From positions 1,736,001-1,800,000 of the forward strand of contig NZ_CP134398.1 in the NCBI RefSeq assembly GCF_002968335.2: 64,000 bases of DNA, read 5' to 3'. This document shows, one piece after another, positions 1 to 8,637 of this stretch. How positions within the stretch are numbered: the first letter of the stretch is position 1; each line of letters opens with the position of its first letter. The DNA comes from Mycobacterium sp. ITM-2016-00316 (lineage in GTDB: Bacteria; Actinomycetota; Actinomycetes; Mycobacteriales; Mycobacteriaceae). Below the pieces are notes generated by a model. The model was not told the origin of the DNA. It ran no database searches and saw only the letters and a program-made list of their open reading frames with translations. A program made the position numbers and the translations under genes.

Positions 1-254
1 GTATCCGGCAGCGGTACCCGCGAGCCGGACGGCTCGACGATATCGTGCAGGAACGACTCGGCCAGCGAGGCCAGCAGATCTTCCTTGTCGTCGAAATACC
101 GGTAGAACACCGCCGAGGACTTCCCGGCCGCGGAGGTGATATCGGCCAGGGTGGTGCCGTGAAAGCCGCGTTCGGCGAACAGTTTCCGGGCGGCCAGTTC
201 GATGGCCTCTCGGGTCTGCCTGCCCTTGGCGGTCAGCGATTCGGCGGGCGTCAT
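1..254 (-). CDS. TetR-family regulator, N-terminal part (cut by window edge)
   Basis: The visible part encodes a TetR-type DNA-binding domain: an opening helix around ETREAIELAARKLFAERG, then the turn-recognition segment TTLADITSAAGKSSAVFYRYF and DDKEDLL. The C-terminal ligand-binding domain lies outside the window. The ATG is one base downstream of the lyase stop codon, so it is the last visible gene of the 4670-to-1 operon and probably controls it in response to a pathway intermediate (inference). Family assignment is firm; the ligand is unknown. Confidence 0.85.
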   Translation of the reverse strand, partial: MTPAESLTAKGRQTREAIELAARKLFAERGFHGTTLADITSAAGKSSAVFYRYFDDKEDLLASLAESFLHDIVEPSGSRVPLPD

Positions 255-255
255 A

Positions 256-1146
256 TCAGGCCAGGATGCGATCACCGGCGCGCAGCAACGCGCTGGGCAG
301 TTCGTGCCCGACGGCGTCCTGGGCGATCCGAGCCGCTGCGATGGCTGCCTCGAGGTCCACGTCGACCTCGATACCGCTGTCGCGCAACAGGTACACCAGA
401 TCCTCGGTGGCGATGTTACCGCTGGCTCCCGGGGCGAACGGGCACCCGCCCAGGCCGCCGACGGAGGCGTCCAGCCGGGTCACCCCGGACTGTACGGCGG
501 CATACGCGCTGGCCAGTCCGGCACCGCGGGTGTTGTGGAAGTGCGCACCCAGCGGCAGATCGCCGATCACCGGTCGGACCCGCTCGATCAGTGTGGTGAC
601 CCGGCGCGGAGTGGTGGTCCCGATGGTATCGGCGATGGCGATCCGGTCGACGCCGAGTTCGGCCGCCGCCGAAGCGATCTCGATCACCCGGCGGGGATCC
701 GTCGGGCCGTCGAACGGGCAGTCCCAGGCGGTCGCGATGATGACCTCGACGGTCGCGTCGTGATCATGGGCGATGCGGGTGACGTCGGCGATGGCCGCCG
801 TCGCCTGGCCCGCGTCACGGCCGACGTTCGCGCGGCTGTGCGCATCCGAGGCCGACACCACGTACTCGATCGAGGTCAGACCGGCCGCGACGGCTCGTTT
901 GGCGCCATTGGGGCTGGCCACCAGCGCGGAGAACTCGACGTCGGGAAAGCGGTGCAGTTCGGCGGCGAGTTCGGCGGCATCGGCCAGGGCCGGCACCTTC
1001 GACGGCGACACGAAGGCGGTGGCCTCCACCTCACGCACCCCGGTGGCGACGATGGCCTCCAAGATGCCGATCTTGGCGGCCAGCGGGATGGGCGCCTCGA
1101 TCTGTAGACCGTCGCGCAGGCAGACCTCGCGGATATCGACTCTCAT
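256..1146 (-). CDS. Hydroxymethylglutaryl-CoA lyase-like enzyme
   Basis: 296 aa DRE-TIM/HMGL-like lyase, a metal-dependent enzyme that cleaves a 3-hydroxyacyl-CoA (HMG-CoA to acetoacetate plus acetyl-CoA in the type enzyme). Visible motifs are RDGLQ at residues 11-15, the metal-binding HFHNTRGAG, and the active-site loop GGLGGCPFAPGASGN with the catalytic Cys. The start was placed at MRVDIREVCLRDG because a strong AGGGGAG ribosome site sits just upstream; a longer reading frame adds 18 unconserved residues. It follows the CoA-transferase gene, so its substrate may be the CoA thioester made there rather than HMG-CoA itself (inference). Confidence 0.85.
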   Translation of the reverse strand: MRVDIREVCLRDGLQIEAPIPLAAKIGILEAIVATGVREVEATAFVSPSKVPALADAAELAAELHRFPDVEFSALVASPNGAKRAVAAGLTSIEYVVSASDAHSRANVGRDAGQATAAIADVTRIAHDHDATVEVIIATAWDCPFDGPTDPRRVIEIASAAAELGVDRIAIADTIGTTTPRRVTTLIERVRPVIGDLPLGAHFHNTRGAGLASAYAAVQSGVTRLDASVGGLGGCPFAPGASGNIATEDLVYLLRDSGIEVDVDLEAAIAAARIAQDAVGHELPSALLRAGDRILA

Positions 1147-1180
1147 GATCTCCCCTGTCGCTTCGCTCGTGCCCGCCGCA

Positions 1181-2389
1181 TCACAGCACCCCCTCCGCAC
1201 TCAGGCCGGCCACTTCCTCGGCGCTCAGGCCGAGCAGCCCCGAGTACACCTCGTCATTGTGCTGTCCGGGTCGCGCCGAACCGGCGTTGCGCACGCTGCC
1301 CGGCGTCACCGAGAGCACCGGGATGACACCGGGTCCCTTGACGTTGCGTTCGACCCGTTCATCCCAGTGGTCGGCGATCATCCCGCGGGCCTGCAGCTGC
1401 GGGTCGTTGACCACCTCGGCCACGGTGTTGATCGGGCCGCTGATCACACCGGCCTCCGACAGCGTGGCGATGATGTCGTCGGGCTGACGCTCGGCCGCCC
1501 AGTCACCGATGATCTTGTCGAGCTCGTCCTGATGGCGGCCGCGGGCAACATGGTTGGCGAACCGGTCATCGCCTGCCAGCTCCGGCATGCCCATCGCACC
1601 GCACAGCCTGCGGAACACCGTGTCCTGGTTGGCCGCGATCACCACCCAGCTGCCGTTCGCGCTCTGATAGATGTTCGACGGGGCGATCCCCTCCAGCCGG
1701 GTGCCCGACGGCCCACGGATCACGCCGCCGACGTCGTAGTCGGGGATGGTGGATTCCTGGATCGCCAAGCAGCTTTCGGTCAGGGCGGTGTCGACGATCT
1801 GTCCTTCGCCGGTCACGCTGCGCCGGTACAGCGCGGCCAGTGCGCCCTGCGCGGCGAACATCCCGGCCAGGCTGTCGCCCAGCGACAATGCCAGCCGCGG
1901 CGGCGGGCCGCCGGGAAATCCGTTCATGTGCCGAAGCCCGCTGGCCGCCTCGGCGACCGAGGCGTAGCCGGCCTTGCCGGCGTCCGGTCCGGTCTGGCCG
2001 TAGCCGGACACCCGCACCAGGATGATGCCCTTGTTGCGGGCGCGCAGCACGTCGTAGCCCAGGTTCCACTTCTCCAGCGTGCCGGGCCGGAAGTTCTCCA
2101 CGATGATGTCGGAGCGTTCCACCAGTTCCAGGAACAGCTCGCGACCGCGGTCGGTGCGCAGATCCAGGGTGGCAGCCTTCTTGTTGCGGGCGTGCACGGT
2201 CCAGAAAAAGTGGTGACCGTCGAGTTCGGCCTGTCCCCAGGTGCGCAGCGGATCCGGTGTCCCGGGCAGCTCGATCTTGATGACCTCGGCGCCCATGTCG
2301 CCGAGTAGCCGGCCGGCGAACGGGCCCGAGATCAGGGTGCCCAGCTCCAGGACCCGGATACCGTCCAGCGCACCGGTCGGCCCGCTCAT
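1181..2389 (-). CDS. CaiB/BaiF family III CoA-transferase
   Basis: 402 aa, the normal size for family III CoA-transferases, which move CoA between carboxylic acids through an aspartyl-CoA intermediate. The N-terminal Rossmann-like segment (LGTLISGPFAGRLLGDMGAE, then VENFRPGTLEKWNLGYD) and GYGQTGPDAGKAGY are typical; the Asp in LSLGDSLAGM is the likely catalytic residue. The ATG overlaps the hydrolase stop as ATGA, so the two are translationally coupled. Within this operon it probably activates an acid released by the dioxygenase/hydrolase steps so the lyase can cleave it; the acid is not identifiable from sequence. Confidence 0.88.
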   Translation of the reverse strand: MSGPTGALDGIRVLELGTLISGPFAGRLLGDMGAEVIKIELPGTPDPLRTWGQAELDGHHFFWTVHARNKKAATLDLRTDRGRELFLELVERSDIIVENFRPGTLEKWNLGYDVLRARNKGIILVRVSGYGQTGPDAGKAGYASVAEAASGLRHMNGFPGGPPPRLALSLGDSLAGMFAAQGALAALYRRSVTGEGQIVDTALTESCLAIQESTIPDYDVGGVIRGPSGTRLEGIAPSNIYQSANGSWVVIAANQDTVFRRLCGAMGMPELAGDDRFANHVARGRHQDELDKIIGDWAAERQPDDIIATLSEAGVISGPINTVAEVVNDPQLQARGMIADHWDERVERNVKGPGVIPVLSVTPGSVRNAGSARPGQHNDEVYSGLLGLSAEEVAGLSAEGVL

Positions 2390-3576
2390 ACCGAGAACCC
2401 GTGCCGGTGCAGCCAATCCGTGCAGACTCCGACGGCCTGGCGCAGGGTGCCGCGCTGGTCCGGTCCGGAGTAGTAGTGGTTGGCGCCGCTGATCTCGTGC
2501 ATCTCCTTGTCCGGATGCCCGATCGCCTCGAACAGGCGGCGGGTGTGGCTCGGTGTGCAGGCGTCATCGGCGAGGTTGCCGATCACCAGCGCGGGTACCG
2601 CGATGTCGGGGCCGGCCTTGACCGCGTCGCCGTTGGCGTCGTCGTAGCTCCATTGCGACAGCCAGCTGCGCAGCGTGCAGAACCGGGCCAGCCCGACGGG
2701 GGAGTTGTTCACCACCTGAGGATCGCCCAGATAGCAGGTGCCCGGGGTGCGTTCGTTCGGATCGACGGTCGGGTCCAGCCAGCGCGGATCGGCCATGGTG
2801 CCGTGCACCACGAACGCATATTCGTCATCGGGGCGGCCGGCGGCCCTGAGTTCGGCCAGCTTCTCCTTGACCCACTTGGTGATTCGCCGGTTCCGCGCGA
2901 TTTGGGCTTCGTGGTAGCGCGCCAGGAACTCCGGCGTGTACGGCGGCTGATTCGGATTGTCGGGGTTGTACAGATCGAGCTCGGGGTCCCGCCGGGACGG
3001 GTCGTTCTCGTCGAGGATGGAGGCGTCCATCCATTCGGTCATCGTGCCGTGCCGGCTGATGTGCGCGGCCAGCAGCATGATGCCGTCGGCCGGGATGAGG
3101 CCGAGCGTGGTCAGATCGGGGCCGTCGCCGGACGGGCTGGCGGTGACCGTCGGGTGTTGGGCCTGCTGCTGGTAGAACACCGACAGCGACCCGCCGCCGC
3201 TCCACCCGGCCAGCACCACCTTGTCATAGCCGAGGCGGTTCTTGGCATCCTTGATGCACTCACCGAGGTCCTCGACGACCTTCTCCATCAGCAGCGCGGA
3301 GTCGGTGCCGCGGAACCGGCTGTTGCAGTAGATGACGTGATGCCCGGCGCGGGCCAGCGCGTTGATCATCGGCAGATAGGCGCCGCCGCCGATCGGGTGC
3401 ATGAAGACCAGCACGGTATCGCTGGGCTTCTGCTTCGGCTTGAGCAGATAGCTCTCCAGCACCACGAGTTCGGCGACGCCGCCGTACACGTCGCGGACGC
3501 TGGAGGTGTTCTGGTAGGCGACCAGATACGGAATGCGCTCGTACTCGAACTTGACGGGTACTTCGGTGGCGGTCAT
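2386..3576 (-). CDS. Alpha/beta hydrolase of the catabolic operon
   Basis: 396 aa alpha/beta-hydrolase fold protein. The oxyanion strand is VLVFMHPIGGG (about residues 55-65), the nucleophile elbow is GWSGGG (about 123-128), and the late His is in ISGANHYYSGP near the C terminus, with an Asp in GNLADDACTP, giving a plausible Ser-Asp-His triad. No signal peptide is visible, so it should be cytoplasmic. It begins 2 nt after the cupin dioxygenase gene and overlaps the CoA-transferase gene. A C-C bond or ester hydrolase acting on the ring-cleavage product is the simplest reading; the substrate is unknown. Confidence 0.8.
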   Translation of the reverse strand: MTATEVPVKFEYERIPYLVAYQNTSSVRDVYGGVAELVVLESYLLKPKQKPSDTVLVFMHPIGGGAYLPMINALARAGHHVIYCNSRFRGTDSALLMEKVVEDLGECIKDAKNRLGYDKVVLAGWSGGGSLSVFYQQQAQHPTVTASPSGDGPDLTTLGLIPADGIMLLAAHISRHGTMTEWMDASILDENDPSRRDPELDLYNPDNPNQPPYTPEFLARYHEAQIARNRRITKWVKEKLAELRAAGRPDDEYAFVVHGTMADPRWLDPTVDPNERTPGTCYLGDPQVVNNSPVGLARFCTLRSWLSQWSYDDANGDAVKAGPDIAVPALVIGNLADDACTPSHTRRLFEAIGHPDKEMHEISGANHYYSGPDQRGTLRQAVGVCTDWLHRHGFSV

Positions 3577-3578
3577 GT

Positions 3579-4670
3579 CTAGTGTTGCCCCAGATCATTG
3601 GCGAGGATTTCGGCGGACGGGATGAGCCGGCGACGGGTGTCGATGGCGATCACCGACCAGTCCACCCGGTCGTAGTCGTCGAACTTGCGGCGGGCGCGCT
3701 CCCTGGCCTTCTCCGGCGCGCCGTGGTGAACCCCTTGCGGCGCATGGGAAACCAGTCCGGGCGGCATCGGGATGCCGTACAGCGAGCCGGAGTGGAAGAA
3801 GGCGATCTCGTCATAGTCGACGTTGCGGTGATACCACGGCGTGCGCTCGGTGCCGGGGACACTTTCGGCGGGCTTGGGCAGGAAGTTCATCACGTAGACG
3901 CCGGTGGCCTGCATGAACAGGTGCACCGTCGGTGGCAGGTGCACGCTTTCGGAGGTGATGACGGTGTAGTCCTCGATGTTGAAGGTGAACGGGAAGTTGT
4001 CCCCGCGCCAGCCCTCGACATCGAGCGGATTGTGTTGATAGAACAGCGATGTGGGCCCGCCTTCATGGATGAGGCGCACCTCGTATTCGGCCCTGCCGTC
4101 ATCGTCGCTGGGCGCCGGTTCCGGGATGGTCACCTGCGCCGGGTCGAACGGGAAGTGTCTGCCCAGGATGCCTGCCGGCGGTACCCGGAAGTCGTCGGTG
4201 GCCTGGATCATGAGCCAGGTGCTCTCAGTGTCGGGCACCTGGCGGAACGTGCAGGCCTTGGGGAGATAGACCCAGTCGCCCTCGCGGTAGCGCACCGGAC
4301 CGAACTCGGTCTCCAGCAGCCCGGCGCCTTTGTGCACGAAGATCAGCAGGTCGCCGTCGACGTAGCGGACGAAGAACGGCATCTCCTCGGTCCGCCGGGA
4401 CAGCAGGACCTGGCAGTCGTCGTTGGAGAACATCAGCAGCGGGCCGCCGCGCGCGTCGGTGGCATCGCTGGGCTTCAGCTCCGAGGACAGCACGTCGGTG
4501 GGGCGCAGTGGCCCGACGGTGCGGTAGGCGGTGGGGTCGTTGCGCCGGTACATGTTCGCGGTCCGGCCGACGAAGCCGCCGCGCCCCAACTCGTCGTCCT
4601 TGAGCCCGTCGAGGTCGGCGTGCACGCGTTTGGGCGTCTTGCCTTTTCGCAGGTGAACGAAGGATTCCAT
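3579..4670 (-). CDS. Homogentisate 1,2-dioxygenase-like cupin
   Basis: 363 aa, shorter than classical homogentisate dioxygenases (about 430 aa). The C-terminal half carries the recognisable iron-site block: WYHRNVDYDEIAFFHSG followed by SHAPQGVHHG. The family puts the acidic iron ligand six residues after the His of YHRN; here that position is Asp and Glu follows, so the ligand geometry may differ. First gene of the operon 4670-1. No maleylacetoacetate isomerase or fumarylacetoacetase gene lies nearby, so ordinary homogentisate breakdown is doubtful; another hydroquinone-like or aromatic acid substrate is possible (inference). Confidence 0.75.
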   Translation of the reverse strand: MESFVHLRKGKTPKRVHADLDGLKDDELGRGGFVGRTANMYRRNDPTAYRTVGPLRPTDVLSSELKPSDATDARGGPLLMFSNDDCQVLLSRRTEEMPFFVRYVDGDLLIFVHKGAGLLETEFGPVRYREGDWVYLPKACTFRQVPDTESTWLMIQATDDFRVPPAGILGRHFPFDPAQVTIPEPAPSDDDGRAEYEVRLIHEGGPTSLFYQHNPLDVEGWRGDNFPFTFNIEDYTVITSESVHLPPTVHLFMQATGVYVMNFLPKPAESVPGTERTPWYHRNVDYDEIAFFHSGSLYGIPMPPGLVSHAPQGVHHGAPEKARERARRKFDDYDRVDWSVIAIDTRRRLIPSAEILANDLGQH

Positions 4671-4732
4671 GACGCTCCTCGACAGATTCGGTCAGCAAAA
4701 CTGAAAGTGACTTTACTTTTTGTTCTGCCGTG

Positions 4733-4948
4733 GTGCAAGGCCTGTTCGGGGTCGGCCTGCTGGTCGACATCCTGCGGGTGCGCACGCTGTAGGTGACCGC
4801 GCCGGCGGTGCTGGTGGGCAAGTACCACTGGTGGCCGTCGGGGCGCCGCACCCCGCGCAACCGTCCGAGAACGAGCCCGTTGCCGTCGGCCAATGGCGTT
4901 GATAAGTACGTGGTTTCAGTCCGGATGACCGGTACCGCGAGCGGCTGA
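4733..4948 (+). pseudogene. Remnant of an MmpL/RND transporter C terminus
   Basis: One reading frame gives GLFGVGLLVDILRVRTL, an in-frame TAG at 4790-4792, then VTAPAVLVGKYHWWPSGRR and an Arg/Pro-rich tail ending at TGA 4946-4948. This matches the last transmembrane helix and the '(V)RTL.VPA...LG...WWP' ending seen in MmpL proteins, compare [17 protein letters not shown] and [10 protein letters not shown] in the intact MmpL at 30463-33303. Only about 70 codons remain and no upstream part is present, so it is a decayed fragment left by deletion or rearrangement. Confidence 0.6.
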
Positions 4949-5030
4949 AGCCCGGTAGGTCGCAGAGCCGATTTCGCTACCTGGCATCAGTCTGGACGCA
5001 CCATGGCTCACGAGGCTGAAGCCAGGTAGG
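4943..5030. repeat. Short direct/inverted repeats in the 4671-5081 gap
   Basis: GGCTGAAGCC(C/A)GGTAGGT occurs at 4943-4960 and 5013-5030, and CTACCTGGCATCAG between them is a near-perfect inverse of the second copy. Apart from these and the MmpL remnant the 411-base gap holds no gene I can support. The hairpin could act as a terminator or binding site. Confidence 0.4.
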
Positions 5031-5081
5031 TGGAGCTGCCGACGAACGGGAGTCGAGCCACCTCCACGGCTGGGCTTTACC

Positions 5082-6245
5082 TCAGACCATCGAGGTGCGC
5101 GGGATCTTCATGCCCAGCGACAGCGCGCCGGCCAACTCCCGGCTGGTGTCGTAGTCGAACACCACGTGCCCGGACAGAACGTCGACATCGCGCTTGTAGC
5201 GCTGCAGGGGGCTGGACAGGAAGTGGATGCTGGCCCCGCCGGCGCCCATCAGCTCACCGATGACGGCCTTGGACTCCGCGACGATGTGCGCGGCGGCCAG
5301 CCGGGCCTGCGCGCGCACCGGCTTGGCCACCGGATCCCCGGTGTCCACGATGACCTCGATCTCGCCGACGGTGTCGGCCAGCAGGCCGCGCAGCGCGCGC
5401 AGCCGAACCTGCGCGCCGGCCAGATGCGCCTGGGCGATCGGTTTGTCCTTCTGCATCACGCCCTCATAGGGCAGCACCCGTTCGGCGAGCCGTCGGGCGT
5501 AGATCTCGGTGACCCGCTCGGCGCTGCCGACGGCGGGCATGGCGGCCAGCAGCGCGAGCGCGGGCACCATCGGCCAGCGGTAGGTGGCCGAATCGTGCAG
5601 ACCGGCGCCGGGCGCGGTGCCGGCATAGATGTCGGTGACCTTGACCAAGCGGTGCTCGGGCACGAAGACGTCGGTGGCGACGGCGTCATTGGAACCGGTG
5701 GCGCGCATGCCATCGGTGTGCCAGACGTCCTCGACGGTGACGTCGGCCGCCGGCAAGAGCGCCAGCGCGGGGTAGAGGGCGTCATCCGCGCCACACAGTG
5801 CGGCCACGATGATCCAGTTGCCGTGGTTCACCCCGGTGGCCCAGGACCACCGTCCGGTGAGCCGGATACCACCGTCGGCGGGTACGCCGCGGCCCGTCGG
5901 TGCCAGCGGAGCCGGGGCCAGGAAGGGCCGGGTGCCGAAGGCTTCCTGCTGGGCCTGCTCGCCGAACAGGGCCAGCATCCAGTTGTGCAGCGCGAAGAAG
6001 CCGATCGTCCACGCGCTGGAGGTGCAGCCGTGGGCCATCCGCCGGACCGGGTCCAGCAGGGCCGGGAAAGGGGCCTGCTGGCCTCCGTAGCGCGCCGGGA
6101 CCAACAGATCGGTGAACCCGGACGCGGTCAGGTCGGCGATCGTCGCCTCGGGCAGCCGACGCAGCTCCTCGGCCTCGGGGGCGCGCTGGGCCAGTGCGCT
6201 CACGAACTCATCGGTGACAAGGGTGCGGGCCTCGATCGTGGTCAT
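5082..6245 (-). CDS. Acyl-CoA-dehydrogenase-fold flavin monooxygenase (HsaA-like)
   Basis: 387 aa. The fold is that of acyl-CoA dehydrogenases, but SSAWTIGFFALHNW (about residues 75-88) and WSWATGVNHGNWIIVAA resemble the two-component flavin-dependent hydroxylases (HsaA, HpaB C2 type) that use reduced flavin from a partner reductase. The C-terminal catalytic-Glu motif EGT of true dehydrogenases is absent; the end reads SGHVVFDYDTSRELAGALSLG. No reductase gene is adjacent. It lies 41 nt downstream of a TetR gene, with a clear inverted repeat just before its start, so it is probably induced by an aromatic or acyl compound. Confidence 0.75.
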   Translation of the reverse strand: MTTIEARTLVTDEFVSALAQRAPEAEELRRLPEATIADLTASGFTDLLVPARYGGQQAPFPALLDPVRRMAHGCTSSAWTIGFFALHNWMLALFGEQAQQEAFGTRPFLAPAPLAPTGRGVPADGGIRLTGRWSWATGVNHGNWIIVAALCGADDALYPALALLPAADVTVEDVWHTDGMRATGSNDAVATDVFVPEHRLVKVTDIYAGTAPGAGLHDSATYRWPMVPALALLAAMPAVGSAERVTEIYARRLAERVLPYEGVMQKDKPIAQAHLAGAQVRLRALRGLLADTVGEIEVIVDTGDPVAKPVRAQARLAAAHIVAESKAVIGELMGAGGASIHFLSSPLQRYKRDVDVLSGHVVFDYDTSRELAGALSLGMKIPRTSMV

Positions 6246-6257
6246 GGCCAGACCGTA

Positions 6258-6275
6258 CCATACCTTTTAGTATGG
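6258..6275. promoter_or_regulatory. Inverted repeat, probable TetR operator
   Basis: CCATAC-6 nt-GTATGG, a perfect 6-bp inverted repeat 12 bases upstream of the flavin monooxygenase start and 11 bases downstream of the TetR stop. Position and symmetry suit repression of the monooxygenase by the TetR protein next door (inference). Confidence 0.55.
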
Positions 6276-6286
6276 AAGCGGGGTCG

Positions 6287-6853
6287 TCAGCGCGCCAGCA
6301 TCAGGTCCAGGAAGCGGTCGCTCTGGGCGGCCTGGCGAGGATCGGGCACCCGGCCGGCCAGGTGCAGGAAGCCGATACCCACGGCGAATGTCGCGCCGGC
6401 CCGCAGTTCGGCCTCATCGGTGTCGAACCCGTAGTCCTCGAAGGCGGTGCGCACCGCGGCCAGCACCCGCCGGTCGGCGTCCCGGACGCTGTCAGCGACG
6501 GCGTCATCGGAGCGGGCCCACTCGCGCATGGCGCGCTCCAGCGTCCAGTGCCGCGGGCTCACCAGCGACGCCATCATCCGGGCCAGGCGGTCGCGCGGCG
6601 GCAACTCGCGGACGGCCTCGATCTGGCTGCGATCGGCATCTCGCAGGTCGCGCCAGCCCTCCACGAGGGCGGCTCGGTAGCTGGGCATGCCGTCGAAGTG
6701 CCAATAGAAGCTGCCCTTGGTCACCTTCAGTCGCGCACACAAACGATCGATTTTCAGCAGTTTTATACCGTCCTCGGCAAGGATTGCGTACCCGGCCTGA
6801 AGCCAATCGTCGATGGTCAGACGGTTGCCGGACGGACTCTGGGCGGTCGCCAT
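6287..6853 (-). CDS. TetR-family transcriptional regulator
   Basis: 188 aa, normal for TetR. The N-terminal helix-turn-helix is seen in LTIDDWLQAGYAILAEDG, then IDRLCARLKVTKGSFYWHF at about 38-56. The start at MATAQSPSG leaves a normal N-terminal arm. The C-terminal domain ends ATFAVGIGFLHLAGRVPDP. It precedes the HsaA-like gene on the same strand and is divergent from the antigen 85 gene, with 222 nt between. Probably controls the monooxygenase through the repeat at 6258-6275. Confidence 0.85.
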   Translation of the reverse strand: MATAQSPSGNRLTIDDWLQAGYAILAEDGIKLLKIDRLCARLKVTKGSFYWHFDGMPSYRAALVEGWRDLRDADRSQIEAVRELPPRDRLARMMASLVSPRHWTLERAMREWARSDDAVADSVRDADRRVLAAVRTAFEDYGFDTDEAELRAGATFAVGIGFLHLAGRVPDPRQAAQSDRFLDLMLAR

Positions 6854-6889
6854 GAGGGGCAGCCTACGACGACTCGCGCGCACCCCTGA

Positions 6890-8047
<1,158 letters not shown>

Positions 8048-8058
8048 GTAAGCCGTAG

Positions 8059-8093
8059 AAAATCCCCCGGGGCATCTGCCTCGGGGGATTTTT
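8059..8093 (+). terminator. Rho-independent terminator after antigen 85
   Basis: Stem AAAATCCCCCG (8059-8069) with CGGGGGATTTT (8082-8092), further paired inside the loop, and a short T-run through 8093. Begins 11 nt after the antigen 85 stop. Confidence 0.85.
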
Positions 8094-8601
8094 CTATGTC
8101 GGGCCCCAGCGTCGGCGAGAGCGTGGTGTCGTCCGCGACTCGCCGACATCGCCGTATGCGGAGGCACTTTCGGGGAGCTCGCGTGCTCAGTAGAGGCGAT
8201 CGTTACCCGAATACCCGAACGGCGGGCAGACCCACGACAGCAACGCCGCCTGGACGCGATCGAAGAACGCCTCTGGATGGTTGTGCAGCAGGCCGACACG
8301 GGAAACCCGGCATGGATCAGCGTGCGGCGTGTCAGGGTCTCGCACGGGGACTCAGAGCCTCAGGCCGACCGGCTTCCGCGCGGAACGTCAGGGTGCCGTC
8401 GTGCACGGCCTCCGGGCCGCGGAACGGCCAGTCGATGGGGTTCATGCCACCGACGGCGACGACGAGCGCCGACACGGATCAGCCGGCGGCACCCGATTCG
8501 CGCTCGCTATCCACAGGTGTGATTCACGCGAGTCTGCGTCGGGATACGGGGGCCGCGGTGTGGTGCGGATGACACCGCACTCTCGGCGAGAAGAAGAGGG
8601 A
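8094..8601. other. Non-coding or decayed stretch
   Basis: No convincing gene. Reading frames here are compositionally biased and lack start sites. The only frame with gene-like codon choice is a minus-strand piece of about 37 codons ending at 8332 (MNPIDWPFRGPEAVHDG, then TLTFRAE), possibly the end of a lost gene. I see no insertion sequence ends. Confidence 0.4.
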
Positions 8602-8632
8602 GGTGGCGCCGTCCCCCCGGATCGGCGCCACC
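8602..8632 (-). terminator. Hairpin terminator of the fadE24-fadE23 operon
   Basis: Perfect 10-bp stem GGTGGCGCCG (8602-8611) with CGGCGCCACC (8623-8632), ending 5 nt past the fadE23 stop on the minus strand. It lacks a strong U-tract, as many mycobacterial terminators do. Confidence 0.65.
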
Positions 8633-8637
8633 ACGTA

